NCBI RefSeq assembly: GCF_007018905.1
Contig: NZ_CP041402.1
Span: forward strand, 1,910,001-1,974,000
Length of the DNA stretch: 64,000 bases
Direction of reading: 5' to 3'
Source of the DNA: Tardiphaga sp. vice304
Lineage (GTDB): Bacteria; Pseudomonadota; Alphaproteobacteria; Rhizobiales; Xanthobacteraceae
Numbering within the stretch: the first letter of the stretch is position 1; each line of letters starts with the position of its first letter. The notes below the pieces were generated by a model. The model ran no database searches. It was not told where the DNA came from and saw nothing but the letters and a program-made list of their open reading frames with translations. The translations under genes and the position numbers were made by a program. Of the stretch, positions 1 through 8,832 are shown in pieces.

Positions 1-2
1 AG

Positions 3-2216
3 GTGCCCGGCCAGGGTGGCGCGCCACCGGTCAAATTCCAAGTGCTGGTCGAGCCCGGCGGAAGGGTGGGGTCCTACGTACTGTACAGCCGGGCCGATCC
101 GACCATGGTGATCGGCACGGTCAACGCGGCCGGGCAGGTGACCAGCGTCACCGGCACCGGCGATGCCCTGACCTCGCAGGCGCCGCCGCTGTCGCCGGAG
201 GCGCTTGCGATCATCGCGCCGATCTTCCAGTTATACTTCCCGAATGTCCCGAATCCCAATCCGAGCGGCACCCTGCCTGGCGGTAGTTCGCCGCCGCCCG
301 GCACCGTGCCCGGCAGTTCGGATCCGCAGCCGCTGAATTTCAATCCGTTTCAGGGCCTGACGCCGGAAGTGCCGCGGATCATTCCGATCAACCTGCCGGA
401 TGCGCCACCTGGCACGCCGCCGGTCCTGGTGACCGTAACGCGGCCGAACACGGCGCCCGTGATCGAGTCGGCCCGCCTTGCCGTGTCCGAGGGCGGCACC
501 GTGGTGCTGGGCGCCGGCAGCATCGGCGTCGTCGATACCACCAGCACGGCGTTCACCTTCACGGTGTCCGGCGTCAGCCATGGCGCGTTCCAGACCTCGG
601 CCGACGGCATCGTCTGGGTCGCGGCAACCAGCTTCACTACGGCGCAGCTCATTGCCGGTCGCGTCCGCTTCGTCCATGACGGCAGCGAGGTCGCCCCGAC
701 CTTCACGATCCGGGCGGATGACGGCGCCATCCTCAACAGCGCCAGCAACCTGCTGCCGGGCAGCGTCATCTTCACGAATGTCAATGATGCGCCGGTGATT
801 ACCTCGGCCGGGCTCTCGGTGAAGCAAGGCGGCATTGTCCTGCTCACGCTCGCGAATGTCGGGATTTCCGATCCCGACAGCAGCAGCTTCACTTACTATG
901 GAACGGCAACCCACGGCACGTTCGAGATCTACGATACCGCAACTGGTACATGGTTAGTGGCATCCGCGACCCGCCCGTTCACATCGGCGGAGATTGGCGC
1001 AGGCCATGTGCGCTTTCATCACGATGGCAGCAGCGCGGCGCCGGAAATCACCGTGATCGTCAGCGACGGCAGCATCAGCAGCGCGCCGGTTGTCGCGGAT
1101 GTCGATTTCACGCCGGTGCCGCCGGACACCGTCTACCACCTGACCTCGTCCGACGGCACCTCGATCGATGTCGGCCCGGGCGGCGCCACCAACGGCTTCG
1201 TTCTGCCAGGGATGGGCAATGTCACCACGCCCGGCACGCCGGAAGACCGTATCGTGCTCGGCTATCATCTTGGTCAGAATTCAACGCCGGTCGTCGTCAA
1301 CGGATCGCCGCTGATGAACGATACCGACTTCACGACCATTTCGCATACCCAGGTTCACAACCAGGACGGTTCGAACTCGGTGGTCACCACGCTCGGCGCC
1401 GGCAATAATGTGACCCTGACCCAGACCGTCACGCTGGGCGCAGATGCCAATTACTTCACGACTACCATCGAAATCTTCAACGGCAGCGGCTTGGAGCTGA
1501 CCGGCGTTCGCTTCATGCGCAATTTCGATCCCGACCAGGATGTGCAGACAAACGGGATCTACGCCACGCGGAACGACGTGATTCACAATCCGGCCAATGC
1601 GAACGATGTCGCCATCGTCTCCGCAAAGGGGGCGGCGTCGGGGGCCGAGGTCGCGCTGATCGGACTGAACGGAGACTGGCGCGCGTCGTCCTATGGTTTC
1701 ACCAACACGAATCCGTATGCAACGCAGGCCTTTGGCAGTCCGACCGATCCCAATGGCGCCCAGGGCGATCATGCGATCTCGATCACTTACGATTTCGGCA
1801 GCATCGCGGCGGGCGCACATGCCACGACGACCTACATCACCACCGCCAATGTCGCGACCGCTGGCAGTAACGCGTTGTTCGGGACCAACGGCGCCGACAG
1901 CATCAACGGCCTCGCGGGTGACGACTTGCTGATAGGTCTCGGCGGCGCAGATAACTTTGTGTTCACGGCTGGTTCCGGTCGCGACACGATCTATGATTTC
2001 CAGACGAGTATCGATCACATCGATCTACAGGCACTGTCGTCGATCGTCACGCAGAGCAGTCTGGGCACCTGGATGGCACAGAATGTCATGGCCAACCCGG
2101 ACAATTCAGCGGATACCCTGATCACCCTCGATAGCGGCAACTCCATCCTGCTGCACAATGTGGCCCATACGAGCCTGAGCGCCAGCGATTTCATTGTAAG
2201 CAACTTCTCCGTCTGA
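3..2216 (+). CDS. Cadherin-like/RTX-type exported protein (5' end probably cut by window)
   Basis: Large acidic, Gly/Asp/Thr/Ser-rich protein, 737 residues visible. The frame is open to the window edge, so the GTG at position 3 is probably not the true start. A Pro/Gly-rich linker (about residues 80-150) precedes two CSPG4/cadherin-like repeats (about 149-260 and 260-372), each opening with N-T/D-A-P-V-I and containing an F/V-x-H-D-G strand. An unassigned beta-rich domain follows. Near residues 627-665 there are RTX-like Ca-binding turns (GTNGADSING, GLAGDDLLIGLGGADN), and the tail ends in S-D-F-I-V-S-N-F-S-V, the uncleaved C-terminal signal style of type I secretion substrates. The ABC exporter and adaptor genes follow immediately, which supports export through them. 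Its role, such as adhesion or surface coating, is inference. Confidence 0.8.
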   Translation: MPGQGGAPPVKFQVLVEPGGRVGSYVLYSRADPTMVIGTVNAAGQVTSVTGTGDALTSQAPPLSPEALAIIAPIFQLYFPNVPNPNPSGTLPGGSSPPPGTVPGSSDPQPLNFNPFQGLTPEVPRIIPINLPDAPPGTPPVLVTVTRPNTAPVIESARLAVSEGGTVVLGAGSIGVVDTTSTAFTFTVSGVSHGAFQTSADGIVWVAATSFTTAQLIAGRVRFVHDGSEVAPTFTIRADDGAILNSASNLLPGSVIFTNVNDAPVITSAGLSVKQGGIVLLTLANVGISDPDSSSFTYYGTATHGTFEIYDTATGTWLVASATRPFTSAEIGAGHVRFHHDGSSAAPEITVIVSDGSISSAPVVADVDFTPVPPDTVYHLTSSDGTSIDVGPGGATNGFVLPGMGNVTTPGTPEDRIVLGYHLGQNSTPVVVNGSPLMNDTDFTTISHTQVHNQDGSNSVVTTLGAGNNVTLTQTVTLGADANYFTTTIEIFNGSGLELTGVRFMRNFDPDQDVQTNGIYATRNDVIHNPANANDVAIVSAKGAASGAEVALIGLNGDWRASSYGFTNTNPYATQAFGSPTDPNGAQGDHAISITYDFGSIAAGAHATTTYITTANVATAGSNALFGTNGADSINGLAGDDLLIGLGGADNFVFTAGSGRDTIYDFQTSIDHIDLQALSSIVTQSSLGTWMAQNVMANPDNSADTLITLDSGNSILLHNVAHTSLSASDFIVSNFSV

Positions 2217-2347
2217 CATGGCGCGTCAACTTTCTGCAGGGGCCATTTGCCCAAACTTCCCGGCCAATGCCATAATGAGCGGCAGGTCGCAGTCCGGGAC
2301 GGCGTAACGCGCCCCCCAAACCGCCGCCCACTGATCGCAAGGGTCTG

Positions 2348-4105
2348 ATGATGCAGCGTTCCTTGTCACGAGTCGGCCAACCCGCGAAGTCCGAGCTAGG
2401 CAACGCCCTGCGGGCGTGCCGCGGCGCCTTCTTTGGCGTCGGCGTGATGAGCTTCATGATCAACATCCTGTATCTGACCGGCTCGTTCTTCATGCTCGAA
2501 GTCTATGATCGCGTGCTGCCGAGCCGCAGCGTGCCGACGCTGATTGCGCTGATCGTGCTGGCCGGTGGCCTCTACATCGCGCAGGGCGTGCTCGACCTGC
2601 TGCGCGGTCGCATCCTGGTGCGGGTCGGCACCTCCATCGACGAGGCGCTCAGCCCGCGGGTGTTTGAGACCGTGGTGCGGCTGCCTCTGTTGAAGGGCGG
2701 CCAAGGCGAGGGGCTGCAGCCGCTGCGCGACCTCGACAATATCCGTGCCTTCCTGTCCGGCATGGGGCCGGGCGCGCTGTTCGACCTGCCGTGGCTGCCG
2801 CTCTATCTGGCGATCTGTTTTGCCTTCCATCCGCTGATCGGCGTCACCGCTACGGTCGGCGCGCTGATCCTGGTGGGGCTCACCGTGCTCACCGAGGTGC
2901 TGACGAGGCGGCCGGCGCAGGATGCGCAGGGGCTTGCAGCGCAGCGCAGCGACATCGCCTCCAGTAGTCGGCGCAACGCCGAGGTCATCGTCGCGATGGG
3001 CATGGCCGGGCGGCTGACCCGGCGCTGGGCCGGCGCCAATGATCGCTATCTCGACGGCAACCGGCGCACCAGCGACGTCGCCGGCGGGCTCGGCGCCATC
3101 GCCAAGGTGCTGCGCATGATGCTGCAATCGGCGGTGCTCGGCGTCGGCGCGTATCTGGTGATCAACCAGCAGGCCACCGCGGGCATCATCATTGCCGGCT
3201 CGATCCTGAGCGCGCGGGCGCTGGCGCCGGTCGATCTGGCGATCGCGCACTGGAAGGGCTTCGTCGCGGCGCGGCAGAGCTGGCACCGCCTCAACGGGCT
3301 GTTGCAGGCGGTGCCGGCACAGGCCGCGCCGATGCAATTGCAGGACCCGTCGCGGACGCTCGCGGTCCAGGCCGTCAGCATTGCGCCGTCGGCCGACGGC
3401 CGGGTCACCGTTAGCGATATCAGCTTCGTGCTGGAGGCCGGGCAGGGGCTCGGCATCATCGGGCCGTCCGGCTCCGGCAAGTCCTCGCTGCTGCGCGCGC
3501 TGGTCGGCGTATGGCGCCCGGTGCGCGGCCATGTCCGGCTCGATGCGGCGAGCCTCGAGCAATGGTCGTCCGACGATCTCGGCCGCCACATCGGCTATCT
3601 GCCGCAGGACGTCGAACTGTTCGCAGGCACGATTGCGCAGAACATCAGCCGCTTCGATCCCGACGCCCCGGCGGAGGCCATCATCGCCGCGGCCATGCAG
3701 GCCGGCGTGCATGAACTGATCGTCACCATGCGCGACGGCTACGACACCGAGATCGGCGAGCAGGGGGGCGTGCTGTCGGCCGGGCAGGCGCAGCGCATCG
3801 CGCTGGCGCGGGCGCTGTATGGCGAGCCGTTCCTGGTCGTGCTCGACGAGCCGAACTCCAATCTCGACACCGAGGGCGACGAGGCGCTGACCCGCGCGGT
3901 GCGCGCCGCGCGCGCCCGCGGCGCCATCGTCATCGTCGTCGCGCACCGGCCGATCGGCATCGAGGGCGTCGACAGGCTGCTGGTGCTGAAGGACGGACGC
4001 ATGCAGGCGTTCGGGCCGAAGGAGACCGTGCTGGCGCAGGTGCTGCAGCGCCCGGTGCCGCCGCCGATCAAGATCGTGTCCGATGGCGGGGTGGCCAAGC
4101 CATGA
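2348..4105 (+). CDS. Type I secretion ABC transporter, ATPase/permease (PrtD/HlyB family)
   Basis: 585 residues, the usual size for PrtD-type exporters without an N-terminal peptidase domain. The membrane domain (about residues 20-300) begins with hydrophobic segments around M-S-F-M-I-N-I-L-Y-L and is followed by a nucleotide-binding domain. Walker A is GPSGSGKSS near 372-380, the signature is L-S-A-G-Q-A-Q-R near 476, and Walker B is V-V-L-D-E-P near 498. The inner-membrane dimer would energise export of the upstream RTX-type protein. The stop codon overlaps the start of the HlyD-type gene (ATGA), so the two are translationally coupled. Family assignment is firm. The link to the upstream substrate is inferred from position. 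Confidence 0.93.
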   Translation: MMQRSLSRVGQPAKSELGNALRACRGAFFGVGVMSFMINILYLTGSFFMLEVYDRVLPSRSVPTLIALIVLAGGLYIAQGVLDLLRGRILVRVGTSIDEALSPRVFETVVRLPLLKGGQGEGLQPLRDLDNIRAFLSGMGPGALFDLPWLPLYLAICFAFHPLIGVTATVGALILVGLTVLTEVLTRRPAQDAQGLAAQRSDIASSSRRNAEVIVAMGMAGRLTRRWAGANDRYLDGNRRTSDVAGGLGAIAKVLRMMLQSAVLGVGAYLVINQQATAGIIIAGSILSARALAPVDLAIAHWKGFVAARQSWHRLNGLLQAVPAQAAPMQLQDPSRTLAVQAVSIAPSADGRVTVSDISFVLEAGQGLGIIGPSGSGKSSLLRALVGVWRPVRGHVRLDAASLEQWSSDDLGRHIGYLPQDVELFAGTIAQNISRFDPDAPAEAIIAAAMQAGVHELIVTMRDGYDTEIGEQGGVLSAGQAQRIALARALYGEPFLVVLDEPNSNLDTEGDEALTRAVRAARARGAIVIVVAHRPIGIEGVDRLLVLKDGRMQAFGPKETVLAQVLQRPVPPPIKIVSDGGVAKP

Positions 4106-5406
4106 GCATTCCCGGCACCGCTCGGCGCTCGATCCGTTTTCATCTGGTCATCGGCCTGGTCGTGGTGCTGGTGCTCGCCGGCGGCATCGGCGGCTGGGCC
4201 GCAACCGCGCAGATTTCCGGCGCGCTGATCGCGCCGGGCTCTGTGGTGGTGGATTCCAACGTCAAGAAAGTACAGCATCCGACCGGCGGCGTGGTCGGCG
4301 AATTGCGCGCGCGCGATGGCGACGTGGTTCGCGCCGGCGACGTCGTGGTGCGGCTCGACGACACCGTCACCAAGGCCGGCCTTGCCATCGTCACCAAGAA
4401 CCTCAACGGGCTGTGGGCGCGCGCGGGACGGCTGGAGGCCGAGCAGCGCGGCGCCGAGCGGATCCATTTCCCAGCCGTGCTGCTCGAGCAGATCGCCGAC
4501 GACGAGGTCAAGAACGTCGTCGCCAGCGAGACCAAATTGTTCAATGTCCGTCTCGCCAGCCGCACCGGTCAGAAGGCGCAGCTCCGCGAGCGCGTGCTGC
4601 AGCTCAACGAGGAGATCAATGGCCTGGCCGCGCAGCAGGCCGCCAAGTCGCGCGAGATCGAACTGATCGAAAAGGAACTGATCGGCGTGCGCGGACTGTA
4701 CAACCAGCAACTCGTGCAACTTTCGCGGCTGACCGTGCTGGAGCGCGACGCGGCGCGGCTTGCCGGCGAACGCGCGCAGTTCATGGCCGCCCGTGCCCAG
4801 ACCAAGGGCAAGATCACCGAGACCGAACTGCAGATCATCCAGATCGACAAGGATCTGGTGTCGGAAGTCAGCAAGGATCTGCGCGAGACCAATGACCGGA
4901 TCGGCGAATTCGTCGAGCGCAAGGTCACCGCCGAAGACCAGTTGCGCCGCGTCGATATCCGCGCGCCGCAGGACGGCATGGTGCTGCAATCCACCGTGCA
5001 TACCGTCGGCGGCGTCATCACCGCCGGCGACGCCATCATGCTGATCGTGCCGCAGACCGACAGTCTCTCGGTCGAGGCGCGCGTCAATCCGCAGGACATC
5101 GACAAGCTGGTGATCGGCCAGAAGACGCTGCTGCGGCTGTCGGCCTTCAACCAGCGCACCACGCCCGAACTGAACGGCGTCGTCAGCCGGGTTTCGCCGG
5201 ACACCACCACCGACCAGCGCACCGGGCAGAGCTATTACACCATCCGCATTTCGATGCCGGCGTCCGAAATCGCCCGGCTCGGCGACGTCCGCCTGATCCC
5301 CGGCATGCCGGTGGAGGCCTTCGTGCAGACCGGCGACCGCACCATGCTGGCCTATCTCGCCAAGCCGTTCAACGATCAGTTGATGCGCGCGTTTCGCGAG
5401 AAGTGA
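4102..5406 (+). CDS. Type I secretion membrane-fusion protein (HlyD/PrtE family)
   Basis: 434 residues. A single N-terminal transmembrane helix (about 14-35, L-V-I-G-L-V-V-V-L-V-L-A-G-G) anchors it in the inner membrane. It is followed by a lipoyl/biotinyl-like beta region (VKKVQHPTGGVVGEL near 54-68), a long coiled-coil hairpin (about 110-290, rich in E/Q/R/L heptads) and a C-terminal beta-barrel domain (SVEARVNPQDIDKLV, RLIPGMPVEAFV). This is the standard order of the periplasmic adaptor linking the ABC exporter to a TolC-like outer-membrane channel. No TolC-like gene is seen in the window, so the channel must be encoded elsewhere. The gene overlaps both neighbours by 4 bases. Confidence 0.93.
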   Translation: MSIPGTARRSIRFHLVIGLVVVLVLAGGIGGWAATAQISGALIAPGSVVVDSNVKKVQHPTGGVVGELRARDGDVVRAGDVVVRLDDTVTKAGLAIVTKNLNGLWARAGRLEAEQRGAERIHFPAVLLEQIADDEVKNVVASETKLFNVRLASRTGQKAQLRERVLQLNEEINGLAAQQAAKSREIELIEKELIGVRGLYNQQLVQLSRLTVLERDAARLAGERAQFMAARAQTKGKITETELQIIQIDKDLVSEVSKDLRETNDRIGEFVERKVTAEDQLRRVDIRAPQDGMVLQSTVHTVGGVITAGDAIMLIVPQTDSLSVEARVNPQDIDKLVIGQKTLLRLSAFNQRTTPELNGVVSRVSPDTTTDQRTGQSYYTIRISMPASEIARLGDVRLIPGMPVEAFVQTGDRTMLAYLAKPFNDQLMRAFREK

Positions 5407-7649
5407 GCAGGCCGGATGTCGCGATGAGGCGGATGCGGAGGGTGCGCAGGCTGGCGCGAAGGTTCGGACGCGCGCGTGCGGCCTGTGTCGTGTTGCTCAT
5501 GGTGCTGGCGACGTTGCGGATCGGCGATCCGCCGGCGCTGGAAGAAGTGAGGCTGCGCGCGTTCGACATGTTCCAGGTGATCCAGCCGCGCGTGAAAACG
5601 GCGCGGCCGGTGGTGATCGTCGATATCGACGAGGCCAGCCTGGCGCGCTTTGGCCAGTTTCCCTGGCCGCGGACCAGGATTGCTGACCTCGTCGATCGGC
5701 TCAGCGGGCTCAAGGCCGTGGTGATCGCCTTCGACATCGCCTTCCCGGAGCCTGACCGCACCAATCCCGCCGCCGCCGCAGATGCCATTGCCGGGCTCGA
5801 CGATGCCACTCGCGACAGGCTTCGCGCGCTGCCGAGCAACGACCAGGTGCTGGCCGAGGCGGTGCGCCGCTCCCGCGTGGTGCTGGGCGAATCCGGCATG
5901 TCGAGCGCGGCCGCGCCGCTCGACCCGTCGCTGCCGATGACCGGGCTGGCGATGCTGGGCGGCGACCCGCAGCCATATCTCGTCAGCTTCCCCGGCCTGT
6001 TGCGCAACCTGCCGGAGCTGGAGGGCGCCGCCGCCGGCCGCGGCCTGTTCACCATCCGCAACGAGCGCGACGGCATCGTGCGCCGGGTGCCGATGCTGAT
6101 GCAGGCGCAGGGCGCAACGATGCCGGCGCTGACCTTCGAGATGCTGCGGGTCGCGACCCGCACCGATACCATCTTCGTCAAGTCCGACCGCGCCGGTATC
6201 CGCAGCATCGCGGTGCAGGGCTTTGAAATCCCGACCGACCGCAACGGCCAGCTCTGGGTGCATTTCGCCAGGCATGATCCCGGCATCTACGTCTCCGCTG
6301 CCGACGTGCTGGACGGCCGCGTGCCGGCCGACCGCGTCGCCGGCCGGCTGGTGCTGATCGGCACCTCCGCGATCGGCCTGCTCGATACCAAGACGACGCC
6401 GCTCGATGCCGTGATGCCAGGCGTTGAGATCCACGCCCAGGTGCTGGAAAGCGCGCTGACCAGGACGGTGCTGTCGCAGCCGAACTACGCGATCGGCGCC
6501 GAATTATGCGTCGCGCTGCTGCTCGGCGCCATCGTGATCTGGCTGGCGCCGATGTTCGGCCCGGTGACGCTGGCCGCGATGGGCGCGGCGTTCGCCGCCG
6601 CTCTGGCCGGCGCGTCGTGGTTTTTCTACAGCCATCACCGGCTGCTGCTCGACTTCACCTATCCGTTGCTGTCGACCACGCTGATCTACCTCGCGCTGAT
6701 CTTCAGCAATTTCGTCCGCGAGCAGCGCCAGCGCCGCCGCATCCGCTCCGCCTTCAGCCGCTATTTGTCGCCGGCGCTGGTCGAGCAGCTCGCCGAGGCG
6801 CCGGAGCGACTGGTGCTGGGCGGCGAGGAGCGCGAGATGACGATCATGTTCTCCGACGTGCGCGGCTTCACCGCGATCGCGGAGTCCTACAAGCACGATC
6901 CGCACGGCCTGACCACGCTGATGAACCGCTTCCTGACGCCGCTGACCAACGCGATCCTCGCGCGCAACGGCACCATCGACAAATATATGGGCGACGCGAT
7001 CATGGCGTTCTGGAACGCGCCACTGGACGATGCCGCCCACCAGATCAATGCCTGCCACGCTGCGCTCGACATGCTGGATCGGATCGAGGCGCTGAACCTG
7101 GTGCGCGAGGCCGAGGCGGCCAATGGCGGCCATGCCTACCAGCCGATCCAGGTCGGCATCGGGCTCAACACCGGCACCTGCGTGGTCGGCAATATGGGCT
7201 CCGACCTGCGCTTCGACTATTCGGTACTCGGCGACAGCGTCAATCTCGCCTCACGGCTGGAAGGCCAGTCCCGGCACTACGGCTTTCCGATCATCGCCGG
7301 CTCCGCCACCGCGCTGGCGGCGAAAGAGCATTTCGCGATCCTCGAACTCGATTTCATCACCGTGAAAGGCAAGTCCGAGCCGGAAGTGATCTACGCCATC
7401 GCCGGCCCCGCCGAGATGGTGAATTCCGCATGCTTCCAGCGGCTGCGCAACCTGACCATCGAGATGCTGGCCTGCTACCGCAGCCGCGACTGGGACGGCG
7501 CGCTGGACGTCATCCGGCGCGGCCGTCACTCCGAGGCCGCCGACACTCTGGCGCGATTATACGATCTCTACGAAGCTCGCATCGTCGCCTTCCGGCAGCA
7601 GCCGCCGGAGCCGGACTGGAACGGCGCGGTGGTGCTGGTGGCGAAGTGA
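5403..7649 (+). CDS. CHASE2-domain class III adenylate/guanylate cyclase
   Basis: 748 residues. An N-terminal membrane helix (about 21-40) leads to a periplasmic CHASE2 sensor domain (about 50-340; VIVDIDEASLARFGQFPWPR is typical). Two or three membrane helices follow (about 360-440), then a class III cyclase catalytic domain from about 475: I-M-F-S-D-V-R-G-F metal-binding loop, Y-M-G-D-A-I-M-A-F-W, and G-D-S-V-N-L-A-S-R-L. It would make cAMP or cGMP in response to an extracytoplasmic signal. The GTG start overlaps the HlyD-type stop (GTGA), which places it in the secretion operon. That placement suggests that second-messenger signalling and surface-protein export are co-expressed. Nucleotide specificity cannot be decided from sequence alone. 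Confidence 0.9.
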   Translation: MSRPDVAMRRMRRVRRLARRFGRARAACVVLLMVLATLRIGDPPALEEVRLRAFDMFQVIQPRVKTARPVVIVDIDEASLARFGQFPWPRTRIADLVDRLSGLKAVVIAFDIAFPEPDRTNPAAAADAIAGLDDATRDRLRALPSNDQVLAEAVRRSRVVLGESGMSSAAAPLDPSLPMTGLAMLGGDPQPYLVSFPGLLRNLPELEGAAAGRGLFTIRNERDGIVRRVPMLMQAQGATMPALTFEMLRVATRTDTIFVKSDRAGIRSIAVQGFEIPTDRNGQLWVHFARHDPGIYVSAADVLDGRVPADRVAGRLVLIGTSAIGLLDTKTTPLDAVMPGVEIHAQVLESALTRTVLSQPNYAIGAELCVALLLGAIVIWLAPMFGPVTLAAMGAAFAAALAGASWFFYSHHRLLLDFTYPLLSTTLIYLALIFSNFVREQRQRRRIRSAFSRYLSPALVEQLAEAPERLVLGGEEREMTIMFSDVRGFTAIAESYKHDPHGLTTLMNRFLTPLTNAILARNGTIDKYMGDAIMAFWNAPLDDAAHQINACHAALDMLDRIEALNLVREAEAANGGHAYQPIQVGIGLNTGTCVVGNMGSDLRFDYSVLGDSVNLASRLEGQSRHYGFPIIAGSATALAAKEHFAILELDFITVKGKSEPEVIYAIAGPAEMVNSACFQRLRNLTIEMLACYRSRDWDGALDVIRRGRHSEAADTLARLYDLYEARIVAFRQQPPEPDWNGAVVLVAK

Positions 7650-7996
7650 CGGGCGCCCGCGCCATGCGCGGGCGGCTTGGCGTCTTGCGGTCGCCTCGAT
7701 GTCGTTTTGGCGAAACCACGGTAAACGTCGTCCCGGCGTGCGGCGCCCGGCCCCAGCAATGTTGCGCCAAACGCTGCGGGCGGGCGCCCGATATCGTATG
7801 ACGACAACGTGCGGATCCCGTCAGACGCGAAGACGTATCGGTGGAGAATATAGCGTCCGCTATGTCGGATGCCGGGCAAACAGCCCGGTGGGTTCGGCGT
7901 ACACGACCTGACATCGCCTCGTGTTCATCTCGCGCCAGTCGCCGACCGAGCGCATGACACCTCGCCTCCAGCCCGACCCGCCCGCAGGAGGATGCC
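7650..7996. other. Intergenic region, no gene recognised
   Basis: The 347 bases between the cyclase and the next small gene contain a strong 9-bp hairpin directly after the cyclase stop (7654-7674: CGCCCGCGC, loop CAT, GCGCGGGCG). It has no T-run, so it is at best a weak terminator. I see a second GC hairpin near 7870-7890 (GCCGGGC and GCCCGGT). No open frame here reads like a protein. Confidence 0.5.
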
Positions 7997-8134
7997 ATGG
8001 ATCATTTCATCCACGCCGGTAATCTGGCGATTTTCAAGAAGCGTCTGGCCGAAGTTCTGAGCCCTGCCGAGCGCAAAATCGTTCTGGAACTGCAGGCCGA
8101 GGAATTGGCCAAAGCCGCTCTGCCGAAGAGGTAG
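7997..8134 (+). CDS. Small conserved-looking protein, 45 residues
   Basis: The ATG at 7997 is preceded by a good ribosome-binding site (CAGGAGG at 7985-7991, 5 bases upstream). The product begins M-D-H-F-I-H-A-G-N-L and is largely predicted amphipathic helix, with K/R/E-rich spacing (LAIFKKRLAEVLSPAERKIV, then an E-L-Q-A-E-E-L run). It has no signal peptide or membrane segment. Codon use is typical of the high-GC host, with G/C at most third positions, and this and the ribosome-binding site are the main reasons to accept it. I do not recognise a function. Similar short helical proteins are common orphans in rhizobial genomes, from general knowledge. Confidence 0.6.
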   Translation: MDHFIHAGNLAIFKKRLAEVLSPAERKIVLELQAEELAKAALPKR

Positions 8135-8415
8135 GGGCAAGGCGCACGCGGGCGGCGGCAGGGGCGGTATGCGCTTCGCCGGAACGTCGCCCGCGGTTGA
8201 TCCGGGTGGCACCCGTAGTGCCGGGCGGGACGTGTATCGCGCGAGGCGCCTGCGCGTCCGGTGGCCGGTGTGTCAGGCGGGCTCCACGCCGGGCTGGGTT
8301 CAATATCCTCGTGGTTCTAGTCAACGCACCTATGCAGGCACTGATCGCAATCGGCGTCTTTCCCGCCGTCCAGATCCTTGCTCTGCCGGCACATGATCGT
8401 GGCTTCCCGCGCCAG

Positions 8416-8571
8416 TCAATGGCATTTGAAGGCCAAATCCATCATCTCTGCTTTTTCCGACCTGGAGCGGCCAGACAGCCTTGCCCGCTGCTCGAACTCG
8501 TCAGCCTTAGCTCTCAGTTCGGTGATGGCCCCGATCATTTCTCGTCCTGACTGCACTATCGGGTTCGACAT
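8416..8571 (-). CDS. Small helical hypothetical protein, 51 residues (possibly truncated)
   Basis: The minus-strand frame begins MSNPIVQSGREMIGAITELR and continues as a charged, Ala/Glu/Arg-rich helix (KADEFEQRARLSGRSRSEKA) to a TGA at 8416-8418. Beyond that TGA the same frame stays open for 32 more codons, to a TAG at 8317-8319, and keeps a helix-like composition (LAREATIMCRQSKDL). TGA differs from TGG (Trp) by one base, so the gene may be a shortened version of an 84-residue protein. The ribosome-binding site is weak. Function is unknown. Confidence 0.4.
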   Translation of the reverse strand: MSNPIVQSGREMIGAITELRAKADEFEQRARLSGRSRSEKAEMMDLAFKCH

Positions 8572-8832
8572 TGCTCGTGCTGACAGTGATGATCAATTCC
8601 GGTGAGTTACGGATCTGAGACGTATAGTTAATAGTTGGCTCACTTGGCGGGCTATCGTAGTTGCGGCGCAGGCGCTAGGCCGCTCAAATTTGCGGTAATC
8701 CGGCGCACGGTGGCAAGCCGGTCGTGAGCGGGCTCGCCGGGTGTCTCTGCCTCCCGGATGCACGGCTGGTAATTAAGTCCGTCGCCATCATGCGAAAACA
8801 TCGGCGTCATACGCACCAGCGGTGATCGGCGG

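Noticed and set aside
2396..3946. Long minus-strand open frame opposite the ABC exporter (516 codons)
   Set aside because: Arg/Asp/His/Gln-rich composition of an antisense frame in high-GC DNA. The plus-strand gene has all ABC motifs.
7654..7674. 9-bp hairpin after the cyclase as a terminator
   Set aside because: No T-run follows, so only weak evidence. Mentioned in the gap entry, not scored as terminator.
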